Positions 1 through 8,390 of a stretch of 12,931 nucleotides of DNA are shown in pieces. Position numbers and translations under genes: made by a program. Position 1 is the first letter of the stretch. The number at the start of each line of letters is the position of its first letter. The notes below the pieces were generated by a model. It saw only the letters and a list, made by a program, of their open reading frames with translations, made no database searches and was not told the DNA's origin. Location of the stretch: positions 1-12,931 of the forward strand of contig NW_014012024.1 in assembly GCF_000611645.1 (NCBI RefSeq), in the 5' to 3' direction. The DNA is from Monoraphidium neglectum. Taxonomy: Eukaryota; Chlorophyta; Chlorophyceae; Sphaeropleales; Selenastraceae.

Positions 1-96
1 CCTCGGGGGGGCTCCGCTTCCTGGCGGGCAGGCCGGGGCTCCGCCGCGCCCGCCCCGAGGGTGGCGCCCATGCCTGCGCCGCCTCATGTAGTTTAG
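1..96 (+). CDS. possible 3' end of a coding exon entering from the left (very uncertain)
   Basis: The first bases of the window are very GC-rich and have no stop in frame 1 until TAG at 94-96. Frame 3 is also open, as far as TGA at about 255. The sequence becomes AT-richer after about 90, as a coding-to-3'UTR change would, and a TGTAA signal follows at 306. The deduced peptide is Gly/Ala/Pro/Arg-rich and carries no recognisable motif. It could equally be GC-rich non-coding DNA. Frame and strand are inferences from composition only. Confidence 0.15.
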   Translation, partial: PRGGSASWRAGRGSAAPAPRVAPMPAPPHVV

Positions 97-495
97 AGCT
101 GTTACTGGTCATGCGTCCGAAAGGACATTCTTTGTTTTTTGAGGCATTCGTGCGAGCGCTGGTCCCATCTCCTCTCTGTTTTCGTGACGTGGGTTTTGCG
201 TGCCGGGGCCGCGTGTGCGGCTGCGCGCGCCTCGGCGCCGTCTTCTCTTCGCAGTGAGGTATGAGAGATCGCGGCATCCAATATGCGGCTCGCCCTCAAG
301 CCGGTTGTAACGAGCCCACCGCTTCCTTTGGTCAGCACGATGCTATCCGCAATACACAACAGGCAGCACTTAACAATACCAGGTTGCACATATGACAGAC
401 CACCCACCCAGGGAAATCCGAAATGCCACATCGGCAAGGGGGTCAATCAGTCAAGGGGTGCAATTTACCCATTGTCAAAACCAGGTTTGTTGGGC
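97..495. other. gene-poor stretch between converging transcripts
   Basis: No convincing coding frame lies here. The stretch is AT-richer than the DNA on either side. It would hold the 3' UTR of the minus-strand polyQ gene, whose stop codon is at 498-496, and possibly the 3' UTR of a + strand gene from the left. I looked for TTACA (TGTAA on the minus strand) and found none, so the polyadenylation point of the polyQ gene may lie beyond the left edge or use a variant signal. Confidence 0.4.
306..310 (+). terminator. TGTAA polyadenylation-type signal
   Basis: TGTAA is the usual polyadenylation signal of chlorophyte nuclear genes. On the + strand it would serve a gene that ends near the left edge. 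A five-base motif occurs often by chance, so this is suggestive only. Confidence 0.2.
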
Positions 496-1075
496 CTATG
501 ACGGGGAGGCGCGGCCGACAATGGCCGGGAGGCGGCCGTCCCCGCATCCGCTGACTGCCAGCGGAGGCACCCCTCCGACAGCGGCGCCGCCCGGCCCACC
601 CGCCTGGCCCTGCTGCGGCCCCGCCTGCCGCTGCGCCTGCCGCCTTCCCCACGCCGGCTGCGCCGCCGCGGCCGGGCGCCGGGCGCCGCCGCCGCCGGGC
701 GCCGCCGACAGGCCGGCGCCCGCCATCACTGCAGCCAGGGACGAGGGCATCTGGCCTGGGTGGACGGCGCCGCCGATGCGCAGCGCGCCCGGCAGGGCCG
801 GCGGCGGCGGCGGCGCGGCCGGCCCCGCGCCAGACAGCAGGGCGATCCCCCTCCTGACAACCCCCAGGGCGCCTGCTGTCGCGCGCCGCTCGCGGGCGCC
901 GCCGCCAAGGGCGCCGCCCATGTCGAGCGTGGATGTGCCTTGGGCCTCCGAGGGCGCTGCTGCTGCCGCAGCATTCGCACTCCCTTGGCATTGAGGCGCC
1001 GCCTGCCTCTGCATCCACGTGTTCACACCGCCATCACCGCTGCTGGCTCCCGGGTCCAGGCCTTGCTGCTGCTGC

Positions 1076-1133
<58 letters not shown>

Positions 1134-1998
1134 GTTGTATCAAGGCGGTTGCAATCTGTGGGTCGCCCCCATCAGCCACGGCGACACCAGCATTCCCCAA
1201 GAATGCCGCAGCCCCCGCGCCGCAGCCCCCGCCCCCCGCCCTCTCAGGCCAGCCGCTGTTCCGCGCGCCGGCCCCATGGACGCCGAACGTCCCGCCGAGC
1301 GCGGCGAGCGGTGGGCGCGGCGTCTGGTGGTGCGTGAGGGCAGCAGAGTCCGTGTAGCGCCTAAACGGGTCGATGAGCCGCCCTGCTTCACCTGAGCTCG
1401 CCACAGCGCTCTCGAGCGACCGCCGCACACCAGGGGGTGGGGCTGCCGGCCGCATCCCCCGGTGCTCCGGCGACTGCAGTCCGGCCGCAGCCTGGAAAGC
1501 AGGCCCGTCCGCGGCCGCCACAGCCTCGCCGCTGCCGTGCCATCCGTCAACCCCGGCAGTCCCGCGCACTCCCATCCGGGCGCCGTCGGCCGAGCCCGGC
1601 AGCTGCGGGCGCGTGTCGACACCATCCGTGCTGCCGCTGCTGCTGCCAGTGCCAGTGCCAGCGCCGCTGCCGCTGCCGCTGGCCCCTGCCGCACCTGTTG
1701 CCCCACAGCCGACAATCCCTGTAGCGCGGGCAGATGCGGGCCGGGCTCCGGCGGCGGTGCGCAGTCCGCGCGACTGCCCTGTGACCAATTCCCACTCGTC
1801 TCCTTCGCCCGACACAGGCAATGGCGGCGCCCACGCCGGCTGCTGTTGTGCTGCCTCTGCGCCGGTTGCGCGTTGCTGCAGCCGCGGGGCGTGCGGCGGG
1901 GCTGGTGATCCCGCAATGCCCGGCTGCAGGCCGGCCCTGCCGCGGGTGATGCGCCGCCCCTGGTGCTGCTGTGAGTGGCGGGCGCCTGCAGCGTGTGG

Positions 1999-2089
<91 letters not shown>

Positions 2090-2744
2090 ACCAGCAATTG
2101 CTCGAGGTCAGTACCTTCCCCGCCACAGCTGGCGCCGCCACCTTCAACACCGCCGCCGACAGCAAGAAGAGTCGAACCCGGGTTCAAGGCTTCCACCCTT
2201 CCCGGCGACAGAGGCGCCAATGATTGACTGCGCCCGCCGCCCCACCTCGCCCCGTTCTGCTCCGTGGATCCCCGCGGGAGCGCCGCCGCCGCGGCGACCG
2301 CCGCGCGGCCGCGGGGCCCCGCGGCCGCCAGGGGGCCCCGGCTGGGCGCCGCCGAGGCGCCGCCGCCGCTGGTGAGCAGCGCCAGCGCGCCGGACATGGC
2401 TTCTGCCTCCTCTCGGGAGCGGCGGTTGGTGGGCGTGAGCGCGCCCGCGCCGCGACCATAATTCGACTCGCCGGGCTGGCCAGGAGGAGACGCCGCCCAG
2501 AGAGCAGTCCCTGTTGGTGCGCCTGGGCCCTCTGGCAACTCTTGCCACTCAGATGACAACGGCTGCTCTGCCCCGCCTGGCACGGGGGCGCCGGCCTCCG
2601 CAGGTGTTGCCGCCCCGCCGTCGTTTCCGCCATTTGCGCTGCCGCCGCCTGGCGCCCGACCAAGCACGAACGACCCGATCTGACGCAGCAGGCCCATGCC
2701 GTGCTGCGCCATGACCGCCAGTGGAGACCTTGGAACCTCCGGCA

Positions 2745-2787
<43 letters not shown>

Positions 2788-4473
2788 GTGCTGCTGCTCC
2801 TCCCCCCAGCTCCCGGGCGCCTGCAGCGCCGCCGGCCGCCGCCCCTGTCGCACGTGCTGCCACCCCTGCTCCCGCCCGCGGCCGCCTCCGCGCAGCTCGA
2901 GCGCCGCGTCCATCGGATCGGCCTCCAAATCCTGCTGGCCGGGCGCCGCTGCCCCGAGCGCCTGGAGGTGGGCCTGCGGGCCCCCCGCATAGCCGGCGCG
3001 GCTGGAGCGGTGCGGCTTGCCTGCGAAGCGATGGGGCGAGCGGGGGCTCGAGCAGAGGAGATGATCAACATTTTTGTGTCAGCCTGCTCGAAGACATCGG
3101 CGTCGAGGCCGCCAAGCAAGAGCTGGCAGCACCACCAGGCGCGTCCGTCCCAGCGGCAGCCGCGGATGCCCGCAGCCACGCAACCAACGCAGCACACAAC
3201 TCACCCCTCGGGGCCGCCTGCTCTGTGTCTGCAGCCTTCTGCTCGCGCGCCCGCTGCCGCTCAGCCTCCCACCCCAGGGCCGCGACATTCAGGTTTTCAC
3301 CCAAGGCCGCCTCCGGCTGCTGCTGCTGCTGCTGCTGCTCCTGCTGCTCACAGGCGCCGCGGGACGCCAGCTGGACGCCACCAGGCCCGCCCCTCCCCAT
3401 GGCCCGCTCGGACAATGGTGCCCCCACGATCGGGCACGGGGGCGGCTCGTGGCCGGCAGCGCTTTTGCTGGGGATGCTCAACAGCGGCGCGGCGCCAGGG
3501 CGGCCGCGCGGCGCCGCCGCCGACGCGCCCTGTGAGGATAAATCAGCGGGCCCGATGCCGCTGGCTTCGCTGTCGCCGGCCGCCTGCAGGGCCGGCAGGC
3601 TGCCCGTATGCTCTGACAGACTGCCGCCCCAGAAGTCGCCGGTGGTATCACTGGCCAGCTGCGGCTCGCTCAGCTGCCCCTCCGCCTCCCGCAGGCCCAT
3701 GCGATCCGCCAGCTGGCCCGCGCCCTCCGCCACAAGCGCCTCCATGTGCGCTGCATCTGACACATGGGCCGCCCTCGCCTCTGCGATCGCCGCCTCCATG
3801 GCGGTCGCGCCGGCGCTGGCCGCGGCTGCGGCCTCGGCACGCTCTGCTGCCAGGCGTTTCTGCCGCTGGTGGCGCTTCAGCAGCCAGGTGGCCTGTGGTG
3901 CGCGACAGGATGAAGAAAGTCCACTTGCCCACTTCCTCCGTATCTCAACAGCAACCATGGCAGGAAACGACGTGATACCCGAGGCTGTCTTGCTACATCC
4001 CCACAATGCCTCATGCCACGAGTACGCAGCTGCAGCTCGCGCTGGGGCCGGGTTCTTGCCACCTCAGCAAGTGCAGTTCACACCGCCGTCAACCCGCACC
4101 TGTATCATCGAGGCCGCCGAGTTGCGCAGGTACTGCCGGCTCCCCCTCTTCCTGTCCCGCTGCCGCACCCACAGCTGCCGCCACCCCTCCCGCGGGCTCT
4201 CGGCCATCTCGTCAAAGCCCGGACCGCCCCCGCCGCCGCCGCCGCAGCTCGACAGCTGCAGCTGCAGTGCCGGGAACGGCCCTCCATCGCCCGACCTCTG
4301 GCGAGCCTCCTGCTGCAGCTGCTGCCCGGCCTGCGGTGCGGCCGCCGGCAAGCGCGGCGCTCCCCTGGGCAATGTGAAGGACCCCTCAACCCCAAGTGGG
4401 GCAGCGCCCGCGCGCAGGCGACCCATGAGCTTGAAATTGCCCCATCTCGGCCCCTGGAATCGTGCTGGCGCGC

Positions 4474-4517
<44 letters not shown>

Positions 4518-5521
4518 CCCGCCCTGCTGCCCTCCTCGGACGACCGCCGCCGGCGCAGCTGCAGCCGCGGCGATGGCGGCTGCGGCTGGCCCGCGGCCTG
4601 TGTGTGCTGCCGCTCGAGCGCTCGCTGCTGCTGGAGGCGGCCCGTCTGGTTGATGGCTTGCTGAGAGCTCTTGCTGCGGACGGTGATGCGAGAGCAATGA
4701 TGGCCCAAGATAGAGCCAAGGGTCAGCAGTTGGGAGCAGCCCAGCCCACAGATGCAACCGCATACACACCAAAATAAACGCAGCTTGCAGCACGCATGCG
4801 TCTACACCGCATTCACCGCGCGCACACGTGTCCAGGTGTGTGCGCGCGCGCCCACATACACACACGCGCATGCACACACACACACACACACACACACACT
4901 TGTCTTTTTCACCACATTTCGGCTTACACTCCATCATTGGCACAAAGTATCGTGACACCCTGATGCCCACCCGTCCACAAGCTTGCCCTTCCCAAAGTCC
5001 CTCTGGGCGCGGTTGAGCTCCGCCGCCGTCTGACTCAGCATGCTGAACACCTCTTCGGTCACATGGATCCGCTTCTTGTCGTCCCTTACCACAGAGTGCC
5101 AGGGCGCGCAGTCAAGGGGCGCCAGGGGCACGGCCACGCACATACAAGGCGGACAGGAAGCGGACGGTGGATGGTGGGAAAAATGCACCCGCAGGTGGCG
5201 GGACCGGCCTGTGTTGCCTGGTGCCACTTCAGCATTCGGCGATCGCCGGTGCAGACCAGCAACTGCGATCGGCCGCACGCGAGTTGTTTGCAACCGGGTG
5301 GTCGCAGCATGGAATGCAGGATTCAAACCACTCACGCACTGCACGGGGCGTCACCGCCGCGCCACTCTGCCTGGACGCTTCGGGGCGCACCTGAACTTGT
5401 GGAAGTCCTCGTTGCGCGCCGCGCGCAGCCGCCCCTCCTCTGGCAGCCCGACCACCAGCTGCTGATGCTCCAGGTGGCTGCTTACCGCCACGCGTCGCAT
5501 GTGCTTATCGCGCTTGCCCAG

Positions 5522-5611
<90 letters not shown>

Positions 5612-5692
5612 AAGCTGCGGCTGCGCTGTATTGGTGTTCGGAAACCTGGATACTCCTTCCTCCCCATGCATAGTAGAGTAGCTCTTCTCCAT
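496..5692 (-). CDS. large glutamine-rich protein with six polyQ segments and an IQ-like helix, five exons
   Basis: Proposed exons on the minus strand are 5692-5391, 5084-4971, 4673-4100, 3892-3136 and 3020-496. Donors are GTGCGC, GTGGGC, GTGCGG and GTGGTG; acceptors are AAG (weak), CAG, CAG and CAG. Phases match at every junction and give an unbroken 1,423-residue frame ending in TAG at 498-496. PolyQ segments fall near residues 29-56, 192-205, 516-522, 663-674, 894-923 and 1213-1230. Residues about 70-150 and 310-420 are charged and look helical; the second contains an IQ-like motif (A-S-M-I-Q-A-T-W-L-L-K-R) built across the exon 3/4 junction. The remainder is Gly/Ala/Pro/Ser-rich and probably disordered. 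No membrane segment or catalytic motif is visible. The start at 5692 has a good context (acgATGg) with an in-frame stop 5' of it, but further 5' exons are possible. I do not recognise the family; a calmodulin-binding, regulatory or RNA-granule scaffold would fit but is inference. Exons 1 and 3-5 are well supported; the exon 2 and exon 5 boundaries are less certain. Confidence 0.6.
1063..1137 (-). repeat. CAG/CTG microsatellite encoding polyQ segment 6
   Basis: Eighteen uninterrupted CTG triplets at 1078-1131 (CAG on the coding strand) are flanked on both sides by CCG, read as CGG (Arg), then by shorter glutamine stretches. The protein reads Q-R-Q18-R-Q4. The tract is in frame with the last exon of the minus-strand gene. 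Confidence 0.95.
1999..2088 (-). repeat. CAG/CTG microsatellite encoding polyQ segment 5, 30 codons
   Basis: Thirty glutamine codons in a row; 29 are CAG and one, the second last in coding direction, is CAA. This is the longest tract in the window. It follows an L-E-Q-L-L-V segment and precedes P-H-A. The near-perfect purity points to repeat slippage. Confidence 0.95.
2746..2781 (-). repeat. CAG/CTG microsatellite encoding polyQ segment 4, 12 codons
   Basis: Twelve pure CTG triplets on the + strand. In coding direction they are preceded by a mixed Q/H stretch (E-E-Q-Q-H-Q-H), so the tract is partly broken up by CAC histidine codons at its N-terminal side. Confidence 0.95.
3317..3346 (-). repeat. 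short CAG tract encoding polyQ segment 3
   Basis: Seven CTG triplets at 3317-3337, one CTC (Glu on the coding strand), then two more CTG. The protein reads Q-Q-E-Q7. It is the shortest of the six glutamine segments. Confidence 0.9.
4475..4516 (-). repeat. CAG/CTG microsatellite encoding polyQ segment 2, 14 codons
   Basis: Fourteen pure CTG triplets on the + strand lie in the third exon of the minus-strand gene. In coding direction they follow S-R-A-G and precede G-A-P-A. The + strand frames through them (Leu, Cys, Ala runs) are antisense artefacts. Confidence 0.95.
4836..4899. repeat. CG/CA alternating microsatellite in an intron of the polyQ gene
   Basis: A mostly alternating purine-pyrimidine run (GTGTG, CGCGCGCG, CACA) ends in a CA run of about 13 units at 4873-4899. 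It lies in the second intron of the minus-strand gene (4970-4674), so its transcript carries a (GU)n run. Such tracts favour Z-DNA and mutate quickly in length. Confidence 0.9.
5525..5608 (-). repeat. CAG/CTG microsatellite encoding polyQ segment 1, 28 codons
   Basis: Twenty-eight uninterrupted CTG triplets on the + strand sit in the first coding exon, about 28 residues after the proposed start. In coding direction the tract follows Q-P-Q-L-E and precedes H-L-G-K-R-D-K. It has no CAA or other interruption. Confidence 0.95.
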
Positions 5693-6834
5693 CGTGATCA
5701 GCTCGACCGTGTTGCTACGTAGTTACCTGTCTCTTCGCCCCGAGACGGGCCAGTGTAAGAGTAAGATGACGTAAAATTTACGTGCATTATGAAAATTACG
5801 CCCTGCCGCAACCCCCATCAGGTGTCTGTATCGCGGTGAGCGGTCAAAGGGTTTTGATAGACCGGCCAAAATGCTCATGAGCTGCGTAACACGAAACATT
5901 TAATCGAAATAAAAAACATAGCATTGCTCAGGGTGAAGAGACTGATGGTTACGCCGCCTAGTGGGGCACTGGGGCTGAGTGCTGACCATGCAGGGGGCAC
6001 CAAAGGACGGACTTGTTAGTGATGTTACAGGTGATGAAGTTGTGGTGGTTGCCGCTGCCTTGTCAATGACAAGTATCTTGCGATGCCGCCTGCTTGCTCA
6101 TCAGCAGCTGTCAGCATTCACAAGGCGTGTCTGCTTCTGCAGGCAAGTCCTCACCTTCCTTTATGGTGAAACGTGCATGCTGTAGTCTCGCATGTGCTCC
6201 ACGCGTTCCTGTACTTGGCCGCAACTGTGCAACTCTTATGTGTGGTGCCTTGCTGCAACAAGTTGTGTACGACTATCATCCGTCATACGGCGCACGATGC
6301 AACCCCCCCGCCCACCCCTCGCTTTTTGCCTCCCGTGCCAGCGTCTCAGGCACCCAGTAATGCCAGTTTTTATTTCTCGGCCGATTGAGCGAGAGCGCTG
6401 CGAAAATCGGTGCTCTCATGAAGAGCGCCGTGGACTGTATCGTGCCCACGTGCAGTCCGCGTTAGCACCGGTTGGAACATGCTGTCTGCAGGCTCCCAAA
6501 GCCAGTGTTCTGGCACGATGCACATGAGATTAGGAAGGAGGCGCTTCTAGGGTAGCATTGGTGCCGGATCGCCCGACGCAGGAGCTGCCCGGTGAGAAGC
6601 TGGCAGGGGCTGCATTTCGGCTCTGGCTTGGAAGCCGGAGGTTCAGGTGGACGCCCATCGGCAGAGTACTACACGTGCTGCACGATCATATACAATCATA
6701 AAAGTGTACTTCAAACCAGTCGACCTCCAGTGCCAACGTGTTCAACTTTGAAAGCAGTCCAGCTCGGAGCTGACAGCACCCCGGCCCGCCAAGACCCTCA
6801 ACCGCTTCCAAGCCTCCACAGTGCTATCCAATAA
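5693..6834. other. intergenic region between divergent genes
   Basis: This stretch of about 1.1 kb is clearly AT-richer than its surroundings and lacks the third-position G/C bias of the real exons. Short open frames here, such as 5979-6185 on +, show no such bias. It probably holds the upstream regions of the minus-strand polyQ gene and of the + strand Ala-rich gene. AT-rich patches at 5898-5920 and 6688-6708 could be TATA-like, but I cannot assign a transcription start. Confidence 0.5.
5769..5783. promoter_or_regulatory. palindromic double ACGT element
   Basis: Two 7-base arms (acgtaaa and tttacgt) form a perfect inverted repeat around one central base. One flank makes TGACGT and the other ACGTGC, both of which contain the ACGT core bound by plant and algal bZIP factors. 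It lies about 80-90 bp upstream of the proposed start of the polyQ gene. Its regulatory role is inferred. Confidence 0.35.
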
Positions 6835-6867
6835 AGTCATAGAAGTGACCCTAAACCCAAGAAACAG
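6835..6867 (+). other. putative 5' UTR exon end of the Ala-rich gene
   Basis: The sequence ends in a near-ideal donor, CAG followed by GTAAGG at 6868. A strong pyrimidine-rich acceptor (TTCTCTCTCTGCAG) ends at 7047, which defines a 180-bp intron. There is no ATG in the phase-compatible frame after TAA at 6832, so I read this as non-coding. The 5' limit is unknown. Confidence 0.4.
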
Positions 6868-7110
6868 GTAAGGGCCCCGCAAAGCATCCATGACGCAAAC
6901 CGCTCGTGGTGCCCGGCCTACAGTATTTGTCAGCCTGGTGCTGCGTGCATACTGTCTGCCAGCAGTGCAATGAAAGGGATCCCCGCTTCGCGCTCAGCCA
7001 GCGCTGACGCTGCCGCGCTCGTCCCACCTCCGCTTCTCTCTCTGCAGGCACGTCGCACCGACGCTGCTTCCGTTCCCCTCCGCCACCTCACCCCCAGCAC
7101 AACTCCTTCC

Positions 7111-8390
7111 ATGGCGTCCATAAGAAATATGATGGTGGGTGCGATGAGCACATGACAGAAGCATGCGGGCTCCCCGGGTTCATTCCAAGCACTGAAGAGA
7201 GTGCTGGCGTCGCTGACTGCTGACCCAAAGCTACGCCGTCCCCGCTGTGCCCCCACTCACCTGTCTACGTGTGCAAACACCCACCTCAGGCATTTCTGCA
7301 CCTCGCGGCCCTCGCCGACGCCATCAAACGCGCCACAACCATCAAGACCGCCACCGGCGCCATCACATCTGACACCACTCCCACGGCCGCCGAGCCCCTG
7401 GCGCCCGGCCCCGGAGACCCTGAGCGCGGGCCGGCCGACACCGGTCGCGGCAGCCCCGACGACCCCTCCTCCCACACCGCCGCCACCGCTGACGCACCCA
7501 CGGCCCCCAAAGCCGGCTGGTTTGTGCGCGCGGTCGGTGGCTTCAAGGCGAAGTGGCGCGCTGCGACAGTCGTCGTCGCCGCCGCCGTCACCAAGACTGC
7601 CCATGCCTCCAAGGAGCCCGTGCCCTCGCCACGGGCTGCCAGCATCTCTTCCACCTCCAACCGGAGCATCGCCGCCAAGGCAGTCTCCGCCGCCCCTGGT
7701 GACGACGCCTCTGGCCCCAAGGTTCCCAAAAAGACCAACTGGTTTGCATCCACACTCGCCGCTGTTAATGCTGAGTGCGGCGCCGCACGCGACTCTGTGA
7801 CCGCATCGTGGCGCGCCACCGCCGCCAAGGCGCCCGCCGTGCTGACCCCCAAGAGCAAGGCCTCGCCGAAGAAGGGCCGCCGCGGCAAGGCTGGTGCCAC
7901 AACCGCCTGTGTGCCCGCTGCTGCCGCACTCACAGCGTCTGCGGCCGGCCCCGACGCTGCCAGCAGCCCGGTGCCCGCCGCTGGCACTGACGCCGCAGTG
8001 CACGTCAGCATTGTCGCATCCCTCGCCCCCGAGCCCGCGCCGACGGCCCCCAAGCCTTGTTCGGAGGCCGGCGCTGCCGCCGCGCCCAGGTGGAGGAAGA
8101 ATCTCGGCGCCAGGTTTAGGGCCGCCCTGCCGCACGCCCGCAGCAGCAGGGGCACCCCTGCCTCCTGGCCCATGGTCCGTACCAAGGCGCACGCCACCCC
8201 CACGGCCAAGCCCTTCGACGCGGAGGCCGCCGCCGCCGCCGCCTGCGCCGCCGCCGCTGCCCCCAAGGGGCACGTTGGCGCTGCGTTTGCTGTTAAGCTT
8301 GCCCGCCTCTCGTTGCGCTGCAGCCCCCCTGACCAGGCGGCGGCATCCGTGGCGGGGGTGGTTGGGGGTGAGGCGGCGGTGGCCTGCTAG
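7111..8390 (+). CDS. Ala/Pro/Lys-rich hypothetical protein, spliced
   Basis: Coding parts are 7111-7134 and 7290-8390, joined in phase 0 over a 155-bp intron (donor GTGGGT, acceptor CTCAG), giving 374 residues and a TAG stop. The long exon has no ATG near its start, so an upstream exon is needed. The ATG at 7111 has a fine context (ccATGg) and follows a 5' UTR intron. Lys codons are nearly all AAG and Leu codons CTG or CTC. The antisense frame 8266-7286 has the same third-position bias but would need many TTG Leu codons, so I prefer the + strand. The protein is basic and low in complexity, with a Lys/Arg cluster (S-P-K-K-G-R-R-G-K), a poly-Ala stretch near the C-terminus, and a Trp-centred motif repeated near residues 85, 159 and 276. 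The N-terminus is short, hydrophobic and poor in acid, so organelle targeting is possible. An ATG at 6970 in the same frame would be used if the first intron is retained. No family recognised. Confidence 0.5.

Noticed and set aside
2721..4664. 647-codon + strand open frame and other long + strand frames rich in Leu, Cys or Ala runs
   Set aside because: They read the CTG triplets and GC-rich DNA opposite the minus-strand exons. Reading the minus strand gives in-phase exons with glutamine runs and an IQ-like motif, so these are antisense shadows.
4386..4970. Minus-strand frame with C-V-C-V-C-V repeats
   Set aside because: The Cys-Val run is the intronic GT microsatellite read as protein. The true exon uses another frame and starts at 4673.
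496..5692. Idea that the CTG tracts are a CRISPR-like or tandem array on the + strand
   Set aside because: They are simple triplet runs of different lengths without spacers of regular size, each in frame as CAG in a minus-strand exon.
5979..6185. 68-codon + strand frame with a valine-rich stretch
   Set aside because: Third positions lack the G/C bias of real exons here, there is no family resemblance, and it lies in the AT-richer intergenic region.
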